Shown: positions 5,398-11,327 of the stretch, one piece after another
How positions within the stretch are numbered: the stretch's first letter is position 1
How the letters are laid out: every line of letters begins with the position of its first letter
Assembly (NCBI RefSeq): GCF_023230885.1
Contig: NZ_JALNWM010000105.1
Span: 1 to 11,327, forward strand
Reading direction: 5' to 3'
Source of the DNA: Desulfocurvus sp.
Lineage (GTDB): Bacteria > Desulfobacterota > Desulfovibrionia > Desulfovibrionales > Desulfovibrionaceae
Length of the DNA: 11,327 nucleotides
The notes under the pieces: generated by a model
What the model was told of the DNA's origin: nothing
The model's input: only the letters and a program-made list of their open reading frames with translations
Databases searched by the model: none
Position numbers and translations under genes: made by a program

Positions 5398-7008
5398 ATG
5401 AACGACGCAAGCGCCGCCCCGGGCAGCTTCTGGGCCGCCCGGGGCCTGGCTTCCTGGCTGTTTACCACGGACCACAAACGCATCGGCCTGCTCTACCTGT
5501 GGTGCGTGCTGGGGTTCTTCATCGTCGGGGTCGTCCTGGGCCTGCTCATCCGCCTGGAGCTCATCGCCCCGGGCCCGACCATCATGGGCGCGCAGACCTA
5601 CAACGCCATGTTCACCCTGCACGGGGTGATCATGATCTTCCTGGTGGTCATCCCCAGCATCCCGGCGTCCTTCGGCAACATCATCCTGCCGCTGCACCTG
5701 GGCGCCGAGGACGTGGCCTTCCCCCGGCTGAACATGTTTTCCTGGTGGCTCTACGCCCTGGGCGCCGCGACGGCGCTGGCCGCCCTGTTCACCGGCGACG
5801 GCCCGCCCGACACGGGCTGGACCTTCTATGTGCCCTTTTCGGCGGTGACCAGCACCAACGTCTCCGTCGCCGTGGCCGCCGTGTTCATCCTGGGCTTCTC
5901 GTCCATCCTCACCGGGTTGAATTTCATCGTCACCATCCACCGCCTGCGCGCCCCGGGGCTGACCTGGACGCGCCTGTCGCTGTTCGCCTGGGCCCTGTAC
6001 GCCACGGCCTGGATCCAGCTCCTGGCCACGCCCATCCTGGGCATCACCGGGCTGCTGATCATCGCCGAGCGCGTCCTGGACATGGGCGTCTTCGACCCCG
6101 CCCGGGGCGGCGACCCCATCCTCTACCAGCACCTGTTCTGGATCTATTCCCATCCGGCGGTGTACATCATGGTCCTGCCCGCCATGGGCGTGATCTCCGA
6201 CATCATCCCCGTATTCGCGCGCAAGGCCATCTTCGGCTACAAGACCATCGCCTTCTCCAGCCTGGCCATCGCCTTTGCGGGCTCGCTGGTCTGGGCGCAC
6301 CACATGTTCGTCTCGGGCATGAGCGACACGGCTGTGATGGTCTTCTCGCTGCTGACCTTCGTGGTGGCCATCCCCTCGGCGGTGAAGGTCTTCAACTGGG
6401 TCAGCACGCTCTACAAGGGCTCCATCCACATGGAGCCGCCCCTGGTCTTCGCCCTGGGCTTCATCTTCCTGTTCACCATGGGCGGCATCACCGGGCTGGT
6501 GCTCGGCGCCGCGGGCACGGACATGCACACCCACGACACCTATTTCGTGGTCGGCCATTTCCACTATGTGATCTTCGGCGGCACGGGCATGGGCCTGTTC
6601 GCCGCCATGCACTACTGGCTGCCCAAGGTCCACGGGCGGATGTACAACAAGCGGGTGGCCACCTGGGCGGCCCTGATCCTCATCGTGGGCATGAACGGGC
6701 TGTATTTCCCCATGTACGTCATGGGGCTGGCGGGCATGCCCCGGCGCTATTACGACTACCTGCCGCAGTACACGGCCATGCACGAGGCCTCCACCGTGGG
6801 CTCGTGGGTGGTGGCGGCGGGGCTGGCGCTGATGTTCGCCAACCTCTGGCGCGGGCTGCGCTCCGGGCCGCGCGTGGGGCCGAACCCCTGGGGCGCGGCC
6901 ACCCTGGAGTGGACCCTGCCCTCGCCGCCTCCGGCCCACAACTTCCCCGCCGAGCCGGTGGTGGATCGCGGACCTTACGACTTCCGGGGCGTGCGCGCCG
7001 ATGACTGA
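5398..7008 (+). CDS. Cytochrome c oxidase subunit I, A2-type heme-copper oxygen reductase
   Basis: Catalytic, proton-pumping subunit in the inner membrane, 536 residues with about 12 helices. All cofactor ligands are present: H75 (low-spin heme), H252, H301 and H302 (CuB), Y256 (the tyrosine that cross-links to CuB histidine), and H387 and H389 (GHFHY, high-spin and low-spin heme). Helix VI reads YSHPAVYI rather than GHPEVYI. The proton-channel glutamate is replaced by the Tyr-Ser pair that defines A2-type enzymes such as caa3. K330 (PSAVKVFNW) gives a K-channel, and D105 (GAEDVAFPRLN) matches the entrance aspartate of the D-channel. The ATG at 5398 follows GGAG by 5 nt and lies 10 nt after the SCO stop. 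The 3' end overlaps CoxIII by 8 nt. The type of heme in the active site cannot be read directly, but CtaB without CtaA suggests heme O or B. Confidence 0.96.
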   Translation: MNDASAAPGSFWAARGLASWLFTTDHKRIGLLYLWCVLGFFIVGVVLGLLIRLELIAPGPTIMGAQTYNAMFTLHGVIMIFLVVIPSIPASFGNIILPLHLGAEDVAFPRLNMFSWWLYALGAATALAALFTGDGPPDTGWTFYVPFSAVTSTNVSVAVAAVFILGFSSILTGLNFIVTIHRLRAPGLTWTRLSLFAWALYATAWIQLLATPILGITGLLIIAERVLDMGVFDPARGGDPILYQHLFWIYSHPAVYIMVLPAMGVISDIIPVFARKAIFGYKTIAFSSLAIAFAGSLVWAHHMFVSGMSDTAVMVFSLLTFVVAIPSAVKVFNWVSTLYKGSIHMEPPLVFALGFIFLFTMGGITGLVLGAAGTDMHTHDTYFVVGHFHYVIFGGTGMGLFAAMHYWLPKVHGRMYNKRVATWAALILIVGMNGLYFPMYVMGLAGMPRRYYDYLPQYTAMHEASTVGSWVVAAGLALMFANLWRGLRSGPRVGPNPWGAATLEWTLPSPPPAHNFPAEPVVDRGPYDFRGVRADD

Positions 7009-7600
7009 TACGCACAAGGACTACGAGGGCGCCAAGCTGGGCATGTGGCTGTTCCTGTTCACGGAAATCCTGCTCTTCGGCGGGCTGTTCGTGCTCTTCG
7101 CGGTCTACATGGCGCGCCACCACGAGGCCTTCCACATGGCCAGCCGCCACCTCGACGTGCGCATGGGCGCGGCCAACACCGTGGTGCTCATCACGTCGAG
7201 CTGGCTGGCGGCCCTGGCCGTGGCGGCCCTCAAGCGCGGGCAGGACGCCCGCGCCCGGGGCCTGACCCTGGGCACCATCGCCCTGGCCGGGGTCTTCCTG
7301 GTCATCAAGTACTTCGAGTGGAGCGCCAAGTTCCGCCACGGGCTGTATCCCGGCTCGGAGCACCTGGCGGCCGGGCCCCCGGGCGAGGCCGTCTATTTCG
7401 CCATGTACTACGCCATGACCGGGCTGCACGGCCTGCACGTCACCGTGGGCATGGGCGTGCTGGGCTTCGCGTGGTGGCTCATGCGCACCGGGCGCTGCAC
7501 GCGCGCGGACTTCGTGTTCCTGGAAAACGGGGCCCTGTACTGGCACCTGGTGGACCTGATCTGGATCTACCTGTTCCCATTGTTCTATCTGGTGGGCTGA
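7001..7600 (+). CDS. Cytochrome c oxidase subunit III (five-helix form)
   Basis: Membrane subunit without redox cofactor that stabilises the catalytic core and sustains proton uptake; 199 residues. This is the short bacterial form that lacks the first two helices of mitochondrial subunit III. Signatures: FTEILLFGGLF at about 20-30, KYFEW at 103-107, GLHGLHVTVG at 141-150, and YWHLVDLIWIYLFPLFY at 180-196 with H182, D185 and W188. Its ATG lies inside the end of CoxI (ATGACTGA, 8-nt overlap), so translation is probably coupled. CoxIV starts 12 nt after the stop. The reading is secure because length, motifs and operon position all agree. Confidence 0.95.
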   Translation: MTDTHKDYEGAKLGMWLFLFTEILLFGGLFVLFAVYMARHHEAFHMASRHLDVRMGAANTVVLITSSWLAALAVAALKRGQDARARGLTLGTIALAGVFLVIKYFEWSAKFRHGLYPGSEHLAAGPPGEAVYFAMYYAMTGLHGLHVTVGMGVLGFAWWLMRTGRCTRADFVFLENGALYWHLVDLIWIYLFPLFYLVG

Positions 7601-7612
7601 GGGGGAGGCCGC

Positions 7613-7912
7613 ATGACGCACGACACGACGCGGGAAAACGCACGCCACGGCCCGAGCTACGGCACGCTCACGGCCATCTGGTGCGGCCTTCTGGTCCTGA
7701 CGGTCGTCACCGTCGGGGTGGCGGGGGTGGACCTGGGCTTCTGGAACGTGGTGGTGGCCATGGCCGTGGCCACCGCCAAGGCCGCGCTGGTGGTCCTGGT
7801 GTTCATGCACCTCAAGTACGAGAACTGGGTCTTCAAGGGCTTCGTGCTGATGACCTTCGCCATCCTGGCCATATTCATCGGCTTCACCTTCTTCGACACC
7901 GCATACAGGTAG
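7613..7912 (+). CDS. Cytochrome c oxidase subunit IV, prokaryotic type
   Basis: Small accessory membrane subunit, 99 residues with three predicted helices (about 20-38, 42-64 and 76-94). The second helix ends in the family signature KAALVVLVFMHLKYE at 56-70. GGGGGAGG at 7601-7608 is a strong ribosome site just before the ATG. The stop is 6 nt before the CoxII start. In other bacteria such subunits assist assembly or stability of the complex; there is no cofactor to assign. Confidence 0.92.
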   Translation: MTHDTTRENARHGPSYGTLTAIWCGLLVLTVVTVGVAGVDLGFWNVVVAMAVATAKAALVVLVFMHLKYENWVFKGFVLMTFAILAIFIGFTFFDTAYR

Positions 7913-7918
7913 GCCGCC

Positions 7919-9145
7919 ATGACCGAGCAACTGTTCAGCGCCGCGAGCGAGGTGGACCGGGCCTTCCTGTTCATCCTGGCCTTCGCCGTGGGCGCGCTGG
8001 TGCTGGTGACGGCGCTGATGCTCTACTTCTCCTGGCGCTACCACCACACCCGCAACCCCGAGGCCGTGGAGATTCCCGGCAGCCTCGGGCTGGAACTGCT
8101 GTGGACCATCCTGCCGACGGCCATCGTCATGGCCATGTTCTGGTTCGGCTGGACCAGCTTCAAGGCCATGCGCACCGTGCCCGAGGGCGCGATGGAGGTG
8201 GGCGTGGAGGCGCGCATGTGGTCCTGGGCCTTCACCTACCCCGGGGGGCGGCGCTCCGCGGAGCTGGTGGTCCCCGTGGGCGGCGACGTGAAGCTGGCCA
8301 TGACCTCGCGCGACGTGATCCACAGCTTCTATGTGCCGGCCCTGCGCCTGAAGATGGACACCGTGCCCGGGCTGACCACCACGGCCTGGTTCAACATCGC
8401 GGCCCCCGGCGAGTTCGACATCCTGTGCGCCGAATACTGCGGCCTGAAGCACGCCAACATGATCACCACCCTGCGCGCCGTGCCCGAGGAGGACTTCCGG
8501 CAGTGGCTGGCGGGCGCCGACGCTGCCTCCGCCCGGGCCGGGGAGCTGTTCTCGGCATACGGCTGCACCGCCTGCCACGACCTGGGCGGCGGGCAGGGCC
8601 TGGGCCCGCCCCTGGACGCCCTGGGCGGGCGCACGGGCGATGTCCTGCTGCCCGACGGCGGGCGCAGGCGGATCACCGTGGACGCCGACTACCTGCGCCG
8701 GGCCATGCTCGACCCCGGGGCGGAGATCGCCGAGGGCTACGAGGCCATGATGCCGTCCTACCAGGACCAGATTCCCGAGGCCGACCTGGAGGCCATGATC
8801 CGCTGGATGCTCACCGGCGACACCGCCGGGCCGCCCCCCGGGCGCGAGCTGGCCGAGGCCGAGGGCTGCATGTCCTGCCATTCCACCGACGGCTCCTCCA
8901 TCGCCGGGCCCAGCTTCCGCGACCTGGCGGGCTCGGTGCGCCGCGTGCGCGACCAGTCCGGGGCCGTGCACGAGGTGGTGGCCGACGACGCCTACCTGGG
9001 CCAGTCCATCCTGGACCCCGGGGCCCTGGTGGTGGAGGGCGAGACGCCCATCATGCCCGAGTACGATTATCTGGACGCCGAGCAGGTGGCCCGGCTGGTG
9101 GAGTACATCCGCAGCCTGGGGCCCGGGGGCGGCGCGCAGCCATGA
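7919..9145 (+). CDS. Cytochrome c oxidase subunit II with CuA and two fused heme c domains
   Basis: Electron-entry subunit, 408 residues. Two transmembrane helices (about 15-36 and 59-78) precede a periplasmic cupredoxin domain. That domain has the full CuA set: H135 (VIHSFYVP), C170, E172, C174, H178 and M181 (CAEYCGLKHANM). Two class I cytochrome c domains follow: CTACH at 216-220 with likely axial M278, and CMSCH at 317-321 with likely M379. The second halves of the two domains are clearly alike (AMLDPGAEIAEG and SILDPGALVVEG, MMPSY and IMPEY), showing an internal duplication. Electrons would pass from c-553 through the two hemes to CuA and then CoxI. Most caa3 subunits II carry one heme c; the diheme form matches the cc(b/o)o3 oxidase described in Desulfovibrio. 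Its last bases overlap the CtaB start (ATGA). Confidence 0.96.
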   Translation: MTEQLFSAASEVDRAFLFILAFAVGALVLVTALMLYFSWRYHHTRNPEAVEIPGSLGLELLWTILPTAIVMAMFWFGWTSFKAMRTVPEGAMEVGVEARMWSWAFTYPGGRRSAELVVPVGGDVKLAMTSRDVIHSFYVPALRLKMDTVPGLTTTAWFNIAAPGEFDILCAEYCGLKHANMITTLRAVPEEDFRQWLAGADAASARAGELFSAYGCTACHDLGGGQGLGPPLDALGGRTGDVLLPDGGRRRITVDADYLRRAMLDPGAEIAEGYEAMMPSYQDQIPEADLEAMIRWMLTGDTAGPPPGRELAEAEGCMSCHSTDGSSIAGPSFRDLAGSVRRVRDQSGAVHEVVADDAYLGQSILDPGALVVEGETPIMPEYDYLDAEQVARLVEYIRSLGPGGGAQP

Positions 9146-10002
9146 CGGCGGCGGACCTGCTGGCCCTGGCGCGCCCGGGGGTGAGCCTCGCCGTGGGCGG
9201 GGCCGCCCTGTGCGGGGCGCTGCTGGCGGGCGGGGGGGCGGGCCCTGGCGCGGCCCTGGCCGTTGCGGGGGCCGTGCTGCTGTGCGCGGGCTGCTCGGCC
9301 CTGAATCAGGTCCAGGAGCGCCAACGCGACGCGCGCATGGCCCGCACGGCGGACCGGCCCCTGCCCTGCGGGCGCGTGGCCCCCGGGGCGGCCCTGGGGC
9401 TTGGCCTTGGGCTGTGCGCGGGAGGGCTCGGGCTGTTCGCCCTGGGCGGCGGGGCGGCCCTGGCCGGGCTGGGCCTGGGGGTGCTGGCGCTCTACAACGG
9501 CCTGTACACGCCCCTGAAGCCCCGGACGGGCGCGGCGCTGCTGGTGGGCGCCCTGGCCGGGGCCCTGCCGCCCCTGTGCGGCTGGCTGGGGGCCGGGGGC
9601 GAGGCCTGGGGCGCGCGGGCGCCGTTGATCTGGGCCGTGACGGTCATGGTCTACCTGTGGCAGGTGCCGCATTTCTGGCTCCTTGCGTGGCGGCGCAGGG
9701 CGGAGTATCAACGGGCGGGCTTCGCCCCGCCCTTCGCCGCGCTGCCCGCGCGCTCGCGGGGGCCGGTGCTGGCCTTGTGGACGGCGGCCTACTGCGTGGG
9801 CATCGGCCTGGCCCTGGCCCTGGCCCTGGGCGGGGCCGCCGGGGGGGCTGGCGCCGCGGGCGGGCTGGCGGCCGCCGGGCTGGCCGCCGGGCTGGCCCTG
9901 GCCGCCGTGGTCCCGGCGCGCGGTGCCCGGGCCCTGGCCGCCGTCAACGGCTCCATGCTGCTGGCCCTGGCCGGGACGCTTCTGGCGGCCTGGCCTTTCT
10001 AG
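9142..10002 (+). CDS. ctaB: Protoheme IX farnesyltransferase (heme O synthase), UbiA family, divergent
   Basis: Polytopic membrane enzyme predicted to add a farnesyl group to heme B, giving heme O for the oxidase; 286 residues, close to the usual 290-300. Family marks: NQVQERQRDARMARTADRPLP at 55-75, corresponding to the first Asp-rich motif and RT-RPL stretch; YTPLKPRTG at 122-130; and YLWQVPHFWLLAW with AEYQRAGF at 171-194. Two acidic positions differ from the common form. The first aspartate of the NxxxDxxxD motif is glutamate (E59, with D63 kept), and the usual DDY of the second motif reads AEY. The ATG overlaps the CoxII stop by 4 nt, indicating coupled translation. The sequence is strongly skewed to Gly, Ala and Leu. 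The position in the operon supports a heme O role; another UbiA activity is less likely. Confidence 0.88.
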   Translation: MTAADLLALARPGVSLAVGGAALCGALLAGGGAGPGAALAVAGAVLLCAGCSALNQVQERQRDARMARTADRPLPCGRVAPGAALGLGLGLCAGGLGLFALGGGAALAGLGLGVLALYNGLYTPLKPRTGAALLVGALAGALPPLCGWLGAGGEAWGARAPLIWAVTVMVYLWQVPHFWLLAWRRRAEYQRAGFAPPFAALPARSRGPVLALWTAAYCVGIGLALALALGGAAGGAGAAGGLAAAGLAAGLALAAVVPARGARALAAVNGSMLLALAGTLLAAWPF

Positions 10003-10008
10003 GAGCGC

Positions 10009-10031
10009 AGCCCTGGGATGCAGGCAGGGTT
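10009..10031 (+). terminator. Weak hairpin after the oxidase operon, possible attenuator
   Basis: AGCCCTG (10009-10015) can pair with CAGGGTT (10025-10031), with one G-T pair, just after the CtaB stop. No T-run follows, so termination would be poor. It may only reduce read-through into the next gene. Confidence 0.25.
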
Positions 10032-10107
10032 TCCGGGGCACCCCCCCTTGTCCCTGACGGGATACGATGAAGCAAGGGAGTCGTGTCCCGCGGACGCGAC
10101 ACAAGTT

Positions 10108-10122
10108 CCGACGCATCGTCGG
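10108..10122 (+). other. Hairpin in the leader of the downstream membrane-protein gene
   Basis: CCGACG, CAT, CGTCGG: a perfect 6-bp stem with a three-base loop, about 50 nt before the start at 10171. It lies in a GC-rich, fold-prone leader. I saw no good promoter hexamers in 10003-10170, so the gene may be transcribed from the oxidase operon. Confidence 0.35.
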
Positions 10123-10170
10123 CGCGGCCCCGCGCGGGCCCGGCGCCGCAACCACGCCCCGGAGGCGCCC

Positions 10171-10599
10171 ATGCTCTGGATTCATCCGCTGGTGCAGATC
10201 GCCGTGACCCTGCTGGCCCTGTGGGTCATGGAAATGGGCGTGCGCCGCGCCCTTTTCGTCCACCTGGGGCGGCGTTCGGTGCTCTTTCCCTGGAAGCGGC
10301 ATGTGCTGTGGGGCAAGGTGGTTCTTCTGGGCTGGCTCGCGGGGCTGGTCGTCGGCGTCTGGGCCATGCGCCACTCCTTCGGCACCTGGGGCGTTTCCGG
10401 CGCGCATTATACCGTGAGCGCGCTCATCGCCGCCCTGGTCGGCACGGGCTACGCCAGCGGCCACCTGCTGGACCGGGTCAAGAAGCGCCGCCGGTTCCTG
10501 CACGTCTTCCACGGCCTGAACAATACCGCGCTGCTGGCTCTGGCCCTGTTCCAGCTCTGGACGGGCTGGGGGCTTGTGCGCATGTTCCTGCTGCCCTAG
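10171..10599 (+). CDS. Four-helix histidine-rich membrane protein (cytochrome b561/DUF4079/DUF420-like), function unknown
   Basis: Predicted inner-membrane protein of 142 residues with four hydrophobic helices (about 4-20, 46-65, 80-99 and 117-134). Histidines lie at or near helix ends: H5 (WIHPLVQ), H44 (WKRHVLWGK), H68, H79 (GAHYTVSA), H98, H111 and H114 (FLHVFHGLNN). The last helix ends QLWTGWGLV. The layout recalls small b561-type heme proteins such as DUF4079. It also recalls DUF420 (CtaM/YozB), a family known as a heme-copper oxidase assembly factor in Firmicutes. I cannot choose between these by eye. GGAGG at 10161-10165, 5 nt before the ATG, fixes the start; an upstream in-frame ATG at 10018 has no such site. 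It lies 168 bp after CtaB on the same strand, so a link to the oxidase is plausible but unproved. Confidence 0.8.
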   Translation: MLWIHPLVQIAVTLLALWVMEMGVRRALFVHLGRRSVLFPWKRHVLWGKVVLLGWLAGLVVGVWAMRHSFGTWGVSGAHYTVSALIAALVGTGYASGHLLDRVKKRRRFLHVFHGLNNTALLALALFQLWTGWGLVRMFLLP

Positions 10600-10637
10600 C
10601 TGGTCGGCCCCGTGCGCATGCTTCTGCTGCCCTGACG
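10565..10637 (+). repeat. Imperfect tandem duplication at the 3' end of the membrane-protein gene
   Basis: The last eight codons including the stop (10576-10599, reading VRMFLLP then TAG) recur 36 bp later at 10612-10635 (VRMLLLP then TGA). Each copy is preceded by a similar GCTGG stretch, with a 2-nt length difference. The second copy stays in frame with the first. Confidence 0.7.
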
Positions 10638-10647
10638 GCCGCCCCCC

Positions 10648-10669
10648 CGTGTGCAGGCGGCTGCACGCG
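10648..10669. repeat. Dyad/hairpin GTGCAG-N4-CTGCAC, copy 1
   Basis: GTGCAG (10651-10656) and CTGCAC (10661-10666) flank GCGG. The stem extends outward by a T-G pair and two further pairs, to 9 bp. It lies about 50 bp after the membrane-protein gene with no T-run. It could act as a weak terminator or as a protein-binding dyad, since the same core recurs at 10791-10812. Confidence 0.5.
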
Positions 10670-10712
10670 CTTGTGCCGGTTCCTGCGCAGCTGGCGCGTC
10701 CGCCCGGTGGCT

Positions 10713-10742
10713 TTGTCAGGCTATCCATCCGGTATCATTAAT
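10713..10742 (+). promoter_or_regulatory. Candidate promoter in an AT-rich island
   Basis: TTGTCA (10713-10718, five of six -35 bases) is 18 bp from ATTAAT (10737-10742, four of six -10 bases). A TATCAT at 10733-10738 is an alternative -10 with poor spacing. The island lies between two copies of the same dyad and about 120 bp before a possible small secreted ORF. Confidence 0.35.
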
Positions 10743-10761
10743 TTCTGATTCTGGCAGAGCT

Positions 10762-10783
10762 CTTGCAGTCCTGACGGTGCAAG
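10762..10783. repeat. Inverted repeat CTTGCA-N10-TGCAAG
   Basis: CTTGCA at 10762-10767 and TGCAAG at 10778-10783 are perfect inverted halves separated by 10 bp. Half-site length and spacing suit a dimeric regulator or an RNA stem downstream of the candidate promoter at 10713-10742. Confidence 0.4.
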
Positions 10784-10790
10784 TCGCGAG

Positions 10791-10812
10791 TGTGTGCAGC
10801 TCCCTGCACGCG
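10791..10812. repeat. Dyad/hairpin GTGCAG-N4-CTGCAC, copy 2
   Basis: GTGCAG (10794-10799) and CTGCAC (10804-10809) flank CTCC. The surrounding bases (GTGT before, GCG after) also match copy 1 at 10648-10669. The centres of the two copies are 143 bp apart. Confidence 0.5.
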
Positions 10813-10862
10813 GCCGCGGCCGCCCCCGGCGGCCCGGGCGACCAATACCCGAGAGGCGTTCC

Positions 10863-11069
10863 ATGCAGGATCTGATTTCCCTTCCCGGCGGACTGACCTT
10901 TGCGGCCCTGACCCTGGCCCTGACCCTGGGCTCCGCGCCCGCAGCGGCCTTCTTCGGCCTGGAGGCCGCGCCCGTGCCCGCGCGCGGGGCAGGGCGGCCG
11001 GGGCGGGCAAAGGCCCCTGGCCAGCGCCGGGCGCTGGTTGCCGCCGTCCCCCGGCGGGCACGCCCGTAG
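10863..11069 (+). CDS. Possible small secreted protein, 68 residues, unrecognised
   Basis: ATG at 10863 follows GAGAGG (10851-10856) by 6 nt. The product starts with a stretch that looks like a signal peptide: a hydrophobic core LTFAALTLALTLG and then a small-residue APAAA site. It continues as a short Pro/Ala/Arg/Gly-rich tail ending in RRARP. The candidate promoter and dyads upstream give it a plausible expression context. Against it, the tail is what any frame looks like in DNA this GC-rich, the N-terminus has no positive charge before the hydrophobic core, and no family is recognised. It could equally be a chance frame. Confidence 0.35.
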   Translation: MQDLISLPGGLTFAALTLALTLGSAPAAAFFGLEAAPVPARGAGRPGRAKAPGQRRALVAAVPRRARP

Positions 11070-11137
11070 CCCGTCGCCCCGCCGCGCGCCCGTCGCCCGT
11101 GGCCGCCCCTGGCCCGGGCCGGGTCGCCCGGCCCCCC

Positions 11138-11202
11138 GGAGAGCGGCCCCCTCCGGAGAGCGGCTCCCCGGGGAGCCGCTCCCCCGGGGAGAGCGGCTCC
11201 CT
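11138..11202. repeat. Cluster of GC-rich direct and inverted repeats
   Basis: GGAGAGCGGC followed by C/T-rich bases occurs three times on the plus strand (from 11138, 11155 and 11188), and an inverted copy covers 11170-11185. Bases 11158-11181 form a perfect 24-nt palindrome (GAGCGGCTCCCC plus its reverse complement). No T-run follows directly. The cluster may be a bidirectional transcript end, a dispersed intergenic repeat or a site of slippage. No gene is supported from 11070 to the right edge. Confidence 0.6.
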
Positions 11203-11327
11203 GTGGCCGTCCGTCTCCGGGAGGCGGCCGCCTTCCCCCCGCCCGCCTGTCTTTCCCCGCCCGGCGGCGCCGGGACCGCAGCGCACGAAGGCCGGGGAGA
11301 AGCGGCGTCGCCCCCAGTCCGCAGCCC

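Noticed and set aside
5317..8971. Very long open frames on the minus strand opposite the oxidase genes (566 and 750 codons)
   Set aside because: They are antisense to unmistakable CoxI, CoxIII, CoxIV and CoxII. Their products are low-complexity (Gly, His, Gln, Arg, Asp) with no domain. Lack of stops is expected from GC-rich third positions.
7045..10002. A 985-codon plus-strand frame that appears to fuse a long N-terminal region to CtaB
   Set aside because: The part before 9142 is an out-of-frame reading of CoxIII, CoxIV and CoxII. CtaB has its own ATG overlapping the CoxII stop, so this is not a real fusion.
10738..11286. Minus-strand frame of 182 codons at the right end
   Set aside because: Gly/Arg/Pro-rich throughout, runs across the palindromic repeats, and has no motif or ribosome site.

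Overview
The window is very GC-rich (roughly 70% by eye) and reads like chromosome of a Desulfovibrionaceae-type sulfate reducer. The strongest taxonomic clue is a cytochrome c-553 whose mature sequence closely resembles the Desulfovibrio vulgaris protein. It is followed by a cytochrome oxidase cluster in the order I recall for that genus: c553, SCO, CoxI, CoxIII, CoxIV, CoxII, CtaB. This assignment comes from recognition, not from a search.

Left part (1-3108, minus strand, read right to left): a three-gene transport and catabolism operon. It holds an enolase-superfamily enzyme with an intact mandelate-racemase-type active site, a TAXI-family TRAP substrate-binding protein with a signal peptide, and the N-terminal 275 residues of a fused TRAP permease that runs off the left edge. 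A sigma-70-like promoter lies near 3256-3285. A strong GC hairpin sits between receptor and permease genes. The imported substrate is unknown and is presumably what the enolase-family enzyme acts on.

Middle (3109-4111): about 1 kb of divergent intergenic DNA with no convincing gene. It holds the leftward promoter, an 18-nt palindrome and two copies of a plus-strand promoter-like element (GGGGAGCG, seven T, TATAGT), the second about 110 bp upstream of the cytochrome gene.

Right part (4112-10002, plus strand): a tightly packed oxygen-reductase operon. Cytochrome c-553 is the probable electron donor. SCO is the probable copper chaperone for CuA. CoxI is an A2-type heme-copper catalytic subunit, CoxIII and CoxIV are small membrane subunits, and CoxII carries CuA plus two C-terminal heme c domains. 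CtaB makes heme O. Genes overlap or nearly touch (26, 10, 8, 12, 6 and 4 nt junctions), so translational coupling is likely. No heme A synthase (CtaA) is present here, which fits a cc(b/o)o3-type enzyme using heme O or B. Such an oxidase would act in O2 defence or micro-oxic respiration in an otherwise anaerobic bacterium.

Right flank (10003-11327): a gene for a four-helix, histidine-rich membrane protein (b561/DUF4079/DUF420-like, possibly an oxidase accessory protein), whose 3' end is followed by an imperfect tandem duplication. Then come two copies of a GTGCAG-N4-CTGCAC dyad around an AT-rich promoter-like stretch, a possible 68-residue secreted small protein, and a cluster of GC-rich direct and inverted repeats. 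There is no sign of an RNA gene, CRISPR array, insertion sequence or phage gene.
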